A DNA stretch of 49,285 nt from an uncultured bacterium (GTDB lineage Bacteria; Actinomycetota; Coriobacteriia; Coriobacteriales; Coriobacteriaceae). The DNA lies in contig CAJMRD010000002.1 of the NCBI GenBank assembly GCA_905215725.1, positions 1-49,285 of the forward strand, read 5' to 3'. Positions within the stretch are counted from its first letter, which is position 1; every line of letters begins with the position of its first letter. The notes under the pieces were generated by a model, which saw nothing but the letters and a program-made list of their open reading frames with translations, searched no databases and was not told where the DNA came from. Position numbers and translations under genes: made by a program. This document shows, one piece after another, positions 1 through 7,504 of this stretch.

Positions 1-16
1 CAGTCCTGCGCAAGAC

Positions 17-42
17 GAAGGCCACATTAAGTGGCCTTCTTT
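17..42 (+). terminator. Rho-independent terminator of the gene before the window
   Basis: A perfect 9-bp stem (gaaggccac / gtggccttc) with a 5-nt loop runs into a short T-run. It would end a plus-strand gene lying left of the window, plausibly the NrdD reductase that normally partners NrdG, although that gene is not visible. Confidence 0.75.
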
Positions 43-272
43 GCGTGCGGAACTCATATCGAGCAAAAGCCCAAGCGGCCCTCTCGGCTCAGCCAAGTTG
101 ACGTAGCTGAGATGCGGCATGCGGTCTGCTCACTCCTCGAAGTTCTAAGCGGAAATGAGTTGACTTGCAACAACGCTTTGCTTGCGATGGCGGTTGAGTT
201 GCAACAAGGTTTTTATTGGACCTCGAACCCTATACTCGATGTTCTCTTCGTTCATTGAGTTACCCTTTGCAT
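43..272 (+). other. Intergenic gap with a near-exact direct repeat upstream of nrdG
   Basis: I see no convincing gene here; a 75-codon frame at 31-258 begins inside the terminator and lacks a ribosome site. The gap holds a 15-bp direct repeat, gttgaSttgcaacaa, at 159-173 and 193-207 with one mismatch and a 34-bp period. A -10-like tatact lies at 231-236. The repeats could be activator sites for nrdG, but no matching family is recognised. Confidence 0.4.
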
Positions 273-356
273 GAGGCCGGGACATATCGTCCCGCCCGCA
301 GTTTCGCAGGCCGAAGGCCGAGAATGTTTGAGGACGGGATGATATGTCCCGGCCTC
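273..356. repeat. Long-loop palindrome just upstream of nrdG
   Basis: Two 22-nt arms (273-294 and 335-356) are reverse complements apart from one position that can form a G-U pair. They enclose 40 nt that contain a second small dyad (ggccgaaggcc). The element ends 15 nt before the nrdG start, so in the transcript it would form a large hairpin next to the ribosome site. It could be a repetitive extragenic palindrome or a regulatory structure. Confidence 0.6.
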
Positions 357-371
357 CCGGGAGAGTTACTT

Positions 372-953
372 ATGAACTACGCGAACATTAAGTATTTCGA
401 CATTGCTGATGGGGAGGGCGTTCGTACTTCTCTGTTTGTGAGCGGGTGCCGTCGCGGGTGCAAGAATTGCTTTAATTCTGTCGCGTGGGACTTTGCCGCG
501 GGCGAGCCGTTCGATCGTGCCGTCGAGGACAAGATTATCGAGAGCCTCGATCATCCCTTTATTGACGGCCTGACGATTCTGGGCGGCGAGCCTATGGAGC
601 CCGAGAATCAGGCGGGGCTTGTTGACTTTATCGAACGCGTGCGTGCGGCCTATCCTGCGGGGTCGGGCAAGACCATTTGGTGCTTTACCGGTGACGTGCT
701 CGAGGAGCTTATGCCGGGTGGCCGTCATCATACCGAGGTGACGGACCGTATCCTGGCCTGCCTCGACATGTTGGTGGACGGCCCGTTCGTTCAGGATCTG
801 TACGATATCTCGTTGCGCTTTAGGGGCTCGAGCAATCAGCGCGTGATCGACATGAACGCCACGCGCGCTCGTGCTGCACGTGAGAACGTTGCGCTTTGCG
901 ACGCCGTGGAGCTTTGGCGGGACGATCCGGTCTATTCGACCCATACTATGTAG
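372..953 (+). CDS. nrdG: Anaerobic ribonucleotide reductase activating protein (radical SAM)
   Basis: This 193-residue protein matches NrdG, the radical-SAM activase that uses S-adenosylmethionine and a [4Fe-4S] cluster to install the glycyl radical on NrdD for oxygen-free dNTP synthesis. The cluster motif CRRGCKNC gives Cys26, Cys30 and Cys33 in the expected CX3CX2C spacing, and GGEP, the SAM-contact motif, is at about 71-74. Length is normal. An upstream in-frame start at 216 is rejected because it would translate through the palindrome; ATG 372 begins at the conserved N-terminus. The ribosome site is weak (gggagag). NrdD itself is not in the window. Confidence 0.93.
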   Translation: MNYANIKYFDIADGEGVRTSLFVSGCRRGCKNCFNSVAWDFAAGEPFDRAVEDKIIESLDHPFIDGLTILGGEPMEPENQAGLVDFIERVRAAYPAGSGKTIWCFTGDVLEELMPGGRHHTEVTDRILACLDMLVDGPFVQDLYDISLRFRGSSNQRVIDMNATRARAARENVALCDAVELWRDDPVYSTHTM

Positions 954-1019
954 CTTGTGGCCGATGCCGGAGGGCGTGGTACCATAGCGCGAACGCAAAA
1001 TCGGAAAAGTGAGGCCCAG

Positions 1020-1577
1020 ATGGTCGATCAGGAAAAAGTCGAGGCCGCCATTAAGCTGTTGCTTGAGGGCATAGGCGAGGACCCAACTCGTGAGGGCCTG
1101 CTGGAGACCCCGGCGCGCGTTGCCCGTATGTATGGCGAGATCGCCGGCGGTATGGACCAGAGTGCCGAGGAGCACCTGTCCAAAACCTTTGCCGTCGCTT
1201 CGAACGATTTGGTTATCGAGCGCGACATCACGTTCTACTCGCTGTGCGAGCACCATCTGCTGCCGTTTTATGGCAAGGCCGCCATTGGCTATATCCCTAA
1301 CGGTCGGGTGGCTGGGCTTTCCAAACTCGCCCGCACGGTTGAGGTTTATGCCCGCCGTCTGCAGCTGCAGGAGCAGCTGTGTGCGCAGGTTGCCGACGCT
1401 CTCATGGATTATCTCGCTCCCCAGGGAGCGATTGTGCTCATGGAAGCCGAGCATATGTGCATGACCATGCGCGGCGTGCAAAAGCCCGGCACCAAGACCG
1501 TGACGCTCGCTCGCCGCGGCGTCTTTGAGACTGATCCCGCGCTCGAGGAGCGGTTCTTTAGGATGCTGGGCCGTTAG
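1020..1577 (+). CDS. folE: GTP cyclohydrolase I
   Basis: This converts GTP to dihydroneopterin triphosphate, the first step of folate synthesis. The 185-residue protein carries the full FolE core: CEHHLLPFYGKAAIGYIPNG around residues 76-95 and the EHMCMTMRGVQKPG segment near 144-157. Cys76, His79 and Cys147 are the expected zinc ligands. ATG 1020 is preferred over an in-frame GTG at 957 because it starts at the conserved helix and has a gtgagg ribosome site. The HD-domain gene follows one nucleotide after the stop, and folB lies beyond it. Confidence 0.95.
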   Translation: MVDQEKVEAAIKLLLEGIGEDPTREGLLETPARVARMYGEIAGGMDQSAEEHLSKTFAVASNDLVIERDITFYSLCEHHLLPFYGKAAIGYIPNGRVAGLSKLARTVEVYARRLQLQEQLCAQVADALMDYLAPQGAIVLMEAEHMCMTMRGVQKPGTKTVTLARRGVFETDPALEERFFRMLGR

Positions 1578-1578
1578 C

Positions 1579-2160
1579 ATGAGGGTCGTCAACGACTTTA
1601 CATCGAAGACCGATGAGGGGACGTCGCGTCGCGGCTTTATGGCTTCGGGCTTGGCTCCCTTTGGTGCCATGCCTCGCATTGATTACATTTGCGCCAACGG
1701 GCTGTTCCGGCGGCACCTGGGTAACATTGCACAGTTGGAATCGGGGCGCATCTTCTGCCGCCACGGTATTGACCACCTGCTGGATGTCGCTCGCATTATG
1801 TGGATCAAGAATCTCGAGGAACAGCTCGAATTTGACCGCGAGGTCATCTACGCCACGGCACTTCTTCACGATATCGGCAAAGATGAACAGTATGAATCGG
1901 GTATATCCCATGATGTTGCAAGCGAACGCGTCGCTGATGCGATTCTCGGCGGTATGTCCGATGACGTAGCGTTTGAGCCGGCCGATGCCGCAGCCATTAA
2001 GACGGCCATTCTGGGCCATCGAAAGCTGCGCGTGAACAGCCAACCGCTCGAGCGCCTGCTCTATGCAGCCGACAAAGCGTCGCGCGCCTGCTTTGCATGC
2101 CCCGCGCGCAATGCTTGCAACTGGAGCGATGATAAAAAGAACCTGTCGATTCGCGTGTAG
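1579..2160 (+). CDS. HD-domain phosphohydrolase in a folate run
   Basis: This is an HD-superfamily metal-dependent phosphohydrolase of 193 residues. Visible motifs are RHGIDHLLDVAR (about 61-72) and ALLHDIGK (about 94-101), with His97-Asp98 as the HD pair and a further His111. The tail contains CFACPARNAC, a cysteine cluster that might bind metal. The gene sits between folE and folB, so a pterin phosphate such as dihydroneopterin triphosphate is a possible substrate; this is inferred from context only. The start at 1579 overlaps the folE end closely and suggests coupling, but ATGs at codons 21 and 31 are possible, and the first 30 residues look poorly structured. Confidence 0.82.
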   Translation: MRVVNDFTSKTDEGTSRRGFMASGLAPFGAMPRIDYICANGLFRRHLGNIAQLESGRIFCRHGIDHLLDVARIMWIKNLEEQLEFDREVIYATALLHDIGKDEQYESGISHDVASERVADAILGGMSDDVAFEPADAAAIKTAILGHRKLRVNSQPLERLLYAADKASRACFACPARNACNWSDDKKNLSIRV

Positions 2161-2203
2161 TTAGTTTACGCGGTCGGGGTTCTAAACGAAGGAGACGATC
2201 GCG

Positions 2204-2689
2204 ATGAGCAACAAGAAACTGCCCGAGAATGCAACCAAGACTGAAGGCGCCGAGCTCGCCCGCCGTGGAAGGGGCGAAATATCCACCGCAACGGCGGTGC
2301 CCCACGTGAACTATGACGATCTGCGCCATGCCGACCGCATCACCGTTGAAGGTCTTGAGGTTTTTGCTAACCACGGCGTGTATCCCGAAGAGAACGCGCT
2401 GGGCCAGAAATTCATCGTGTCCTTGGTGCTCTATGCTGACCTGCGTGCAGCGGGAGAGCACGATAACTTGGACGCCTCGATTGACTACGGCTCGGTGTGC
2501 CACGATGTCGATGGCTATCTGCGCGAGCATACGTTTAAGCTCATCGAGGCGGCAGCTGAAGGTACGGCCCAGATGCTGCTGCGTCGTTATCCCTCGCTGC
2601 TTGGTGTACGCATCAAGCTCGATAAGCCGTGGGCGCCTGTTGGCCTGCCCTTGGCAAGCTGTGGCGTCGAGATCGAGCGTGTGCGCTAA
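2204..2689 (+). CDS. folB: Dihydroneopterin aldolase
   Basis: FolB cleaves 7,8-dihydroneopterin to 6-hydroxymethyl-dihydropterin and glycolaldehyde. The conserved core spans about residues 40-161: ITVEGLEVFANHGVYPEE, SIDYGSV, HTFKLIEAAAE and a KPWAPVGLPLASCGVEIER end that matches the family's Lys-Pro-x-Ala-Pro segment. A strong aaggag ribosome site precedes ATG 2204. The protein has an unusual, polar N-terminal extension of about 40 residues with no recognisable domain. FolK and FolP, often fused or adjacent to FolB, are not in this run. Confidence 0.92.
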   Translation: MSNKKLPENATKTEGAELARRGRGEISTATAVPHVNYDDLRHADRITVEGLEVFANHGVYPEENALGQKFIVSLVLYADLRAAGEHDNLDASIDYGSVCHDVDGYLREHTFKLIEAAAEGTAQMLLRRYPSLLGVRIKLDKPWAPVGLPLASCGVEIERVR

Positions 2690-2695
2690 CCGGTT

Positions 2696-3472
2696 CTAAT
2701 ACGTCTCTATGGGTGGCTGCTTGAGCCGCTGCGACAGCGCTCTATTGTTGGGGCAGTACGTGTCGAGCAGGGCGTGAAACCGCTGATTGTGGCTTGGCTC
2801 GAGCAAGTGGACGAGCTCGTGGGCGACAACCATGTCGAGGCATTCGACGGGATAGGCGGCAAGTTCTCGTGCGATGCGAACGGCGCCGGATTTGGGCGTG
2901 CATGAGCCCCAACGCGTTTTCATGCTGCGTACGGAAACGCGGGAAACGGCGACGCCCATTGCGATTTCGTATGTGTGCACAATATCGCGTAGCGCCGATG
3001 TGACTTCGGACGTATAGAGCTGGTCGATGTGGGCTTGGAGCTCATCGGACGTTAGGCCGTCGAGGATTGCGTGCCGCTTGGCCTGCGGGCCTTCGTCCGA
3101 TTCATCGGTACCCATAAAACTTGCGAAGGTAGCCTGCTTGGGCCGCGGTGCGGGTGGCTCAAAGTTGTGGTCGAGTGCATCCTGAACGGTGATGGGTTTG
3201 CCCCAAAGCGCAATGATGGACGAGGGACTGAGCGGCTCTCGCGCCGTCGCCTGACGTTGCTCGCGCTGGGCAAGTCGGCTGATAATCCAGGCGCTGTTGC
3301 GCTTCACAAACGCTTCGATACGCTCGCGGCTGGCGCCGAGCGGTGCACTGGCGTGGACCTCACCGCTCGATGTGACGCGTAGGTTGAAGTTCTTGACGCA
3401 CTTTTTGGTAACGATGACGGGGATGGGCGTCCCATCCGGTCGGGATGCGGAAATCGTAAACTGCTGCGTCAA
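2696..3472 (-). CDS. YgjP-family zinc metallopeptidase (DUF45/M48-like)
   Basis: The protein has the YgjP/DUF45 signature: VVAHELVHLLEPSHNQRFH near the C-terminus supplies the HExxH zinc site and the downstream E-x3-HNxxF motif. The segment MKTRWGSCTPKSGAVRI before it is also typical of this family. Physiological substrate is unknown. The frame is open up to 3535, but those first codons overlap the 3495-3530 hairpin. A TTG at 3472 has a GAAGGA ribosome site 8 nt upstream and gives 258 residues, so I prefer it; ATG 3505 is an alternative. The gene converges on folB with only 6 nt between stops. Confidence 0.85.
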   Translation of the reverse strand: MTQQFTISASRPDGTPIPVIVTKKCVKNFNLRVTSSGEVHASAPLGASRERIEAFVKRNSAWIISRLAQREQRQATAREPLSPSSIIALWGKPITVQDALDHNFEPPAPRPKQATFASFMGTDESDEGPQAKRHAILDGLTSDELQAHIDQLYTSEVTSALRDIVHTYEIAMGVAVSRVSVRSMKTRWGSCTPKSGAVRIARELAAYPVECLDMVVAHELVHLLEPSHNQRFHALLDTYCPNNRALSQRLKQPPIETY

Positions 3473-3494
3473 AAGCGGTCCTTCAGATTGGGGA

Positions 3495-3530
3495 CGGGCC
3501 GGCATGTCGACCGTTCGGCATGCCGGCCCG
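3495..3530 (-). terminator. Perfect hairpin between dipeptidase and ygjP-like gene
   Basis: A perfect 12-bp stem, cgggccggcatg with catgccggcccg, and a 12-nt loop lie just after the dipeptidase stop. There is no T-run on the minus strand, so it may be an RNA-stabilising or partly terminating structure rather than a classic terminator. Confidence 0.5.
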
Positions 3531-3546
3531 CTCAAGGGATGTGAAA

Positions 3547-4560
3547 TTAATAACGCTCAAAGAAGGCAAGCGCGTTGTCGCTGCAGAGCTTCTGCATCAC
3601 GGTCTTGCCAAAGTGCTTGGAGAGCATGTTCTGGAACTCGGGCATCTTGCTGGCATCGGAGAGGAAGGCGGGCACCGTGGCACCGTCCCAGTCGCCGCCG
3701 AGCGCGATGACGTCCTCGCCGCCCAGGTCGAGCCAGTGCTCGATATGTGCCGCTAGCTGGTCGAAGGTGACGTCTGCGGCGGTCTTGTCGGTTGCGTCGT
3801 TGGAAAGGAACTCGCTGCAGTAGTTGAGGCCGACGATACCGCCCATGTCGCGAATGATGCGGAACTGGTCGTCGGTAAGGTTGCGTTTGACGCCGCAAAC
3901 CGCACGGGAGTTGGAGTGGCTGGCGACGAAGGGACGTGTGGCGTGGGCGACAACCTCGTCAAAGCACTCATCGTTGAGGTGGGAGACGTCAAGCACCATG
4001 CCGGCGTGCTCCATCTGCGTAAGTGCCTCGATGCCGGCGGCGGTGAGGCCGGCGTGGGTATCGTGTCCGCTCGCGAGCGGTCCCTGCGCATTCCAGCTGA
4101 GCGATGACATGAGTACGCCCAAGCTCTTGAGCACCTCGATCAGCGCGGGGTCCTCGGCAAAGAACGTGGCGTTTTCGATGGTGTGGATGCAGGCGACCTT
4201 GCCGTCTTTGAGCGCGGGGCGAATGTCTGCCGCGCTGCGTACGTTGACCATGCGGTCGTGGTTGAGCATTGCCTGGCCGCTCATATGCGCCATGATCTGC
4301 GCCTGGAAGCGCGCGGCGTGGGCGGTGGGAATCTCATCGGGGACAAACGTGGCGAAGCACTGTGCCCACGGCGTGTTGCCGATCTTTGCGAGCGAGATGG
4401 CGCAGGCGTTGCCCTCGATGAGGTCGAAATCTTGCGGATGCGTTTCGTCGCCGGGGAAATAACCGTCGGTGCCGGCGGTAAAGCGCAGGTCGTGATCGAG
4501 CGTGGCCCAGCCGATTCGGTCGGCGGTGTCGCAGTGTAGGTCAAATACGGGATATGCCAT
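3547..4560 (-). CDS. Membrane-dipeptidase-type (M19) metallo-dipeptidase
   Basis: This 337-residue protein belongs to peptidase family M19 (renal dipeptidase type), binuclear zinc enzymes that hydrolyse dipeptides. HCDTAD at residues 9-14 supplies the first metal ligands; DVSHLND, ASHSNSRAVCGVKRNLTDDQ and ALGGDWDG are the other family blocks. No signal peptide or membrane segment is present, so it is cytosolic here. ATG 4560 has a GGAGGA ribosome site directly upstream; the 10 codons before it in frame are discarded. It is divergent from slyD across about 120 bp. Confidence 0.93.
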   Translation of the reverse strand: MAYPVFDLHCDTADRIGWATLDHDLRFTAGTDGYFPGDETHPQDFDLIEGNACAISLAKIGNTPWAQCFATFVPDEIPTAHAARFQAQIMAHMSGQAMLNHDRMVNVRSAADIRPALKDGKVACIHTIENATFFAEDPALIEVLKSLGVLMSSLSWNAQGPLASGHDTHAGLTAAGIEALTQMEHAGMVLDVSHLNDECFDEVVAHATRPFVASHSNSRAVCGVKRNLTDDQFRIIRDMGGIVGLNYCSEFLSNDATDKTAADVTFDQLAAHIEHWLDLGGEDVIALGGDWDGATVPAFLSDASKMPEFQNMLSKHFGKTVMQKLCSDNALAFFERY

Positions 4561-4592
4561 GGTTCCTCCGGTTGCAGCGTTTCTTTGCAAAC

Positions 4593-4622
4593 TGTCATTG
4601 AATTGTATGACTAGGGTATAGT
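4593..4622 (+). promoter_or_regulatory. Candidate slyD promoter
   Basis: TGTCAT-N18-TATAGT lies 58 bp before the slyD start. A perfect small dyad, GTCAT-N8-ATGAC, covers 4594-4611 in the spacer. A GGCGGC/GCCGCC hairpin at 4640-4662 would sit in the leader RNA. The -35 element is poor, so this is tentative. Confidence 0.35.
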
Positions 4623-4680
4623 TAGCGCCATATGTTCACGGCGGCCCGCGTTGTGCGCCGCCCTTATCACGGAGGTTACC

Positions 4681-5109
4681 ATGTCCAACCAGGGCAAGAA
4701 GGTCAAGACCCATTATCGCGGCACGCTCGATGACGGCACGCAGTTCGATAGCTCCTACGATCGCGGCGAGCCGCTGGAGTTCACCTGCGGCGCCGGTCAG
4801 ATGATCAAGGGCTTCGACGCCGCTGTTGTCGACATGCAGGTGGGCGAGAAGAAGACCGTGCACATCCCGGCTGCCGATGCCTACGGCGAGCACAATCCCG
4901 AGATGGTTATTACCTTCCCGGCCGAACAGGTTCCCAACATCGAGCAGATCGAGAAGGGCATGAAGCTTTTCCTGTCCACGCCGAGCGGTATGCCCGTCCC
5001 CGCCGTGGTCATCGACGTTACGCCCGAGGCCGTGACGCTCGACGCCAACCACGAGCTGGCCGGCAAGGACCTCAACTTTGATATCGAGCTCGTCGAGGTC
5101 GAGGGTTAG
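4681..5109 (+). CDS. slyD: SlyD-type FKBP peptidyl-prolyl isomerase
   Basis: This is a two-domain FKBP of the SlyD class, 142 residues. The FKBP core is split (VKTHYRGTLDDGTQFDSSYDRGEPLEF and the C-terminal DLNFDIELVEVE strand) by the insert-in-flap chaperone domain at about 70-120. SlyD catalyses prolyl isomerisation, chaperones folding and in enterobacteria delivers nickel to hydrogenase. The histidine- and cysteine-rich nickel tail of E. coli SlyD is absent. ATG 4681 has a ggagg ribosome site. The ureE-like gene starts 3 nt after its stop, so the two are probably co-translated. Confidence 0.92.
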   Translation: MSNQGKKVKTHYRGTLDDGTQFDSSYDRGEPLEFTCGAGQMIKGFDAAVVDMQVGEKKTVHIPAADAYGEHNPEMVITFPAEQVPNIEQIEKGMKLFLSTPSGMPVPAVVIDVTPEAVTLDANHELAGKDLNFDIELVEVEG

Positions 5110-5112
5110 AGT

Positions 5113-5691
5113 ATGCCCGAGCGCTTGGTTTCGACGACATGCTTGGGAAATCTCAACGATCCGTCCTATGAACTCCTGCTCCGCCGGAATTTGGGCGGCG
5201 TCTTTGAAGTTGACGAGCTACTGCTCGATTGGGACCAGGCTGACACGCGCGCGTTTGTGGGTGTGACGGAGCTGGGGCGCACGGTCGATGTTCGGCTGGA
5301 TGCTGCCGACGGCGGTCGTCTTACCGACGGTGACGTGCTCGCCATCGACCGTTCGGGCATGGTGCCCGTGGCGGTTGTCGTGCGCCTGCGCAGTGCCGAG
5401 GTTTATTTGGTCGAAGTCGACCGCATGGACCCGATTGCGCTCGCGCATGCGTGCTGGGAGATCGGCAATATGCACGCGCCGCTTTTCCGAGGCGATTCGG
5501 ACGAGTATACCGTGCGCATGTATACGCCGGTGCAGCCTGTTTTGGGCCGCATGCTCCGGGGCGTCGAGGGCGTTTGGCTCTCGGTGGTTACCCGTGAACT
5601 CGATGCGGACCGGCGCTTTGCGTCGAGTGCGGCGGATGCCGTTGTGAGTATGGCTCCCGACTTTACGATCGTAAAAAAGGCGCGCGGTTAA
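5113..5691 (+). CDS. UreE-like nickel metallochaperone homologue
   Basis: The protein (192 residues) resembles urease accessory protein UreE. The N-terminal strand-rich half ends in DGDVLAIDRSGMVPVAV, and the C-terminal ferredoxin-like half has DPIALAHACWEIGNMHAPLF, matching the UreE block that ends in YHLGNRHxPLQ. The GNxH histidine, the dimer-interface metal ligand in UreE, is retained. The preceding His becomes Glu, the second His pair is missing, and there is no His-rich tail. No urease gene is visible. Linkage to slyD suggests metal delivery to another enzyme, for example a [NiFe] hydrogenase, but this is inference. Confidence 0.68.
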   Translation: MPERLVSTTCLGNLNDPSYELLLRRNLGGVFEVDELLLDWDQADTRAFVGVTELGRTVDVRLDAADGGRLTDGDVLAIDRSGMVPVAVVVRLRSAEVYLVEVDRMDPIALAHACWEIGNMHAPLFRGDSDEYTVRMYTPVQPVLGRMLRGVEGVWLSVVTRELDADRRFASSAADAVVSMAPDFTIVKKARG

Positions 5692-5705
5692 CGTGCGTAT
5701 GAGTA

Positions 5706-5745
5706 AGACGGACTTTGAGAGGCAGCTATTCAAAGTCCGTCTTTC
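5706..5745 (+). terminator. Terminator of the slyD/ureE-like operon
   Basis: A perfect 13-bp stem (agacggactttga / tcaaagtccgtct) with an 11-nt loop is followed by a short T-rich stretch. It closes the two-gene operon and separates it from the HAD gene. Confidence 0.8.
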
Positions 5746-5774
5746 TGTTGATGAGATGCTGTGGGGGAAAGCAT

Positions 5775-6572
5775 ATGGGTCTTGAAGGAATCAAGCTGAT
5801 TGCATGCGATTTGGACGGCACGTTGCTGCATCCGGGGGAGCGCGAGCCGCGTTCCGAGGCCTTTGAACTCATCGATGAACTGCATCGTCGCGGTATCGTG
5901 TTTATGCCGGCGAGCGGCCGTCAATATGCGAGCTTGCGCTACCTGTTTGCCCCGGTGGCCGATGAGCTCGCCTATGTATGCGAAAACGGAGCCCTGGTGA
6001 TGAGCGGGGGGCGTGCCGTTGTCAAGCGTTCCATGGAGCGTAGCCTTGCTATGGATATCGCGAATGCCGTGGTTGCGTATCCCCATGCCGACGTGACCCT
6101 TTCGTGTGAGGGACACCTCTACACCATGAGCGACAACGATGCGTTCGTCGACCATTTGCGCTATGAGGTCCACTGCGATGTGGCGGTGGTCGACCGCCCC
6201 GAGGACATCGACGAGGACGTCATTAAGATTGCCTTCCAGACGCCCGAGGTGGATCAGCCGGCGGCCCTGGAGTATTTCGAGCGCCTCTTTAGCGACCGTG
6301 TTGACGTGATGACGTCGGGAACCGAGTGGACGGACTTTATCGGCTTCGGTTCGGGCAAGGGCTCCGCGCTTGCCGATTACGGTCGTGCCCTGGGTATTTC
6401 GCCCGATGAGATGATGGCGTTTGGCGATAACGAAAACGACCGCGACATGCTCAACGTAGTGGGCCATCCTTATCTAATGGAGAGCTGCAATCCCTCTATG
6501 CGTGACATCAACGACCGCGTCCGTTACGTGCACACGGTCGAAGAAGAGCTGCGTCGTCTACTTGCTGAGTAG
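5775..6572 (+). CDS. Cof-type HAD-superfamily sugar phosphatase
   Basis: The protein has 265 residues. HAD motif I, CDLDGTLL, is at about residues 9-16; motif II lies in FMPASGRQY; motifs III/IV are the lysine of GKGSAL and GDNENDRDML near the C-terminus. The large C2B cap between motifs II and III marks the Cof/YbjI subgroup, which dephosphorylates sugar phosphates and similar small molecules. The true substrate cannot be read from sequence. ATG 5775 is chosen over an in-frame ATG at 5715 that lies inside the preceding terminator. Confidence 0.88.
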   Translation: MGLEGIKLIACDLDGTLLHPGEREPRSEAFELIDELHRRGIVFMPASGRQYASLRYLFAPVADELAYVCENGALVMSGGRAVVKRSMERSLAMDIANAVVAYPHADVTLSCEGHLYTMSDNDAFVDHLRYEVHCDVAVVDRPEDIDEDVIKIAFQTPEVDQPAALEYFERLFSDRVDVMTSGTEWTDFIGFGSGKGSALADYGRALGISPDEMMAFGDNENDRDMLNVVGHPYLMESCNPSMRDINDRVRYVHTVEEELRRLLAE

Positions 6573-6578
6573 ACATTT

Positions 6579-6643
6579 GGGACATGCCTAGAAATCTATT
6601 TTTTGCTGCAAAGCGCGGAAAGGTGGATTTTAAGGCATGTCCC
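6579..6643. repeat. Long-loop inverted repeat between convergent genes
   Basis: Arms gggacatgcct (6579-6589) and aggcatgtccc (6633-6643) are perfect complements 43 nt apart, between the convergent HAD and Fur-family stops. It may act as a bidirectional terminator or belong to the same sort of intergenic palindrome as the one at 273-356, whose arms also contain gggacat/atgtccc. Confidence 0.5.
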
Positions 6644-6649
6644 GAACAT

Positions 6650-7030
6650 CTACCGGCAGTCGGGGCAGAGACCCTCGAAGATGGTGTAGTGCGACGTGAC
6701 GTGCCAGCCGATTTGCTCGGACGCCTTGGCGTCGAGCTGGGCATCGAAGGGGAGCGGTACGTCGATGACGCGGCTGCACGAGGTGCAGATGATATGCGCA
6801 TGCGGCTCGATCGTGCGATCGAAGCGGCTGCCGCCCGGCGTCTTGATGGAGAGGATTTCGCCGGCGTCGGCCAAGAGATTGAGATTGCGGTAGACCGTAC
6901 CGCGGCTGATTTTGTCATCCTGCGCGCGCACGGCGTTGTAGATTTCGTCGGCGGTGGGATGGTTATAGCTTTGGCGCACGGCGTCAAGAACCAGCTTTCG
7001 CTGCTTGGTATTCCTTCTTTGCACCGCCAT
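6650..7030 (-). CDS. Fur-superfamily regulator, PerR-like
   Basis: This 126-residue protein is a Fur-superfamily metal-dependent repressor. The winged helix includes HPTADEIYNAVR and RGTVYRNLNLLADAGEI. The metal-sensing region SRFDRTIEPHAHI resembles the PerR pattern (FD then HxH), and ICTSC plus LCPDCR supply the four structural-zinc cysteines. PerR proteins sense peroxide through iron-catalysed oxidation of those histidines, so a peroxide-stress role is likely. Fur and Zur remain possible. It is a single gene; the AT-rich 61-bp gap upstream probably holds its promoter, but I cannot define an operator. Confidence 0.88.
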   Translation of the reverse strand: MAVQRRNTKQRKLVLDAVRQSYNHPTADEIYNAVRAQDDKISRGTVYRNLNLLADAGEILSIKTPGGSRFDRTIEPHAHIICTSCSRVIDVPLPFDAQLDAKASEQIGWHVTSHYTIFEGLCPDCR

Positions 7031-7091
7031 GCGCCTCGCCTCTTTTCTATTAACGGTCGTAGGTAAATGATACCGTATTTAGCACACAATA

Positions 7092-7502
7092 CTAATAATG
7101 AGGACTGAAACCGTCTTCATTGGCAAGTGGGGCTCGGGCCTGGGCGTCTACAAGGCGAAAACGCGTTCCCATGCGCTCGTAGGAGGCATGAAGCGCCTCG
7201 AGATGAGATAGGACGTTTGCCGGAGTTCCCTGTATCTCCATCTCGACTGAGCCGTCTTCCATGTTACGCACCCAGCCGGTGAGCGCGCGTGCCTGCGCGA
7301 GGTTGGTGTTGGTAAAGCGAAAACCAACGCCTTGGACTTGCCCCGTCCAGTGCAGGAAATAGCGCAGGGGAGTGTCTTGAGTGGCCTCGTCGCTTGCGAG
7401 CACGGTAAGCCTGCGGCGCAGCTCGAGCTCGACGTTTGATGGTTTTTGAGGCTCTCGACTGCCGCCGGTGACGCTGGAGAAGAACGTATCGAAGAGGCCC
7501 AT
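7092..7502 (-). CDS. Acylphosphatase-domain protein
   Basis: The last 90 residues or so form an acylphosphatase domain: WTGQVQGVGFRF is the phosphate-binding loop with its catalytic arginine, and LTGWVRNMEDGSVEMEIQG carries the catalytic asparagine. These enzymes hydrolyse acyl phosphates such as carbamoyl phosphate. The protein is 136 residues because of a polar N-terminal extension of about 45 residues with no known domain. Its ATG lies 2 nt after the stop of the upstream Gfo/Idh gene, so translation is probably coupled. Confidence 0.86.
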   Translation of the reverse strand: MGLFDTFFSSVTGGSREPQKPSNVELELRRRLTVLASDEATQDTPLRYFLHWTGQVQGVGFRFTNTNLAQARALTGWVRNMEDGSVEMEIQGTPANVLSHLEALHASYERMGTRFRLVDAQARAPLANEDGFSPHY

Positions 7503-7504
7503 CG

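Noticed and set aside
31..258. 75-codon frame near the left edge
   Set aside because: It begins inside the first terminator, has no ribosome site and no recognisable sequence.
366..1679. 437-codon open frame on the minus strand over nrdG and folE
   Set aside because: It is the antisense of two certain genes, spans their boundary and has no family features; long antisense frames are common in GC-rich coding DNA.
7031..7091. PerR/Fur box in the promoter of the Fur-family gene
   Set aside because: The gap is AT-rich but no 7-1-7 inverted repeat of adequate quality is present.
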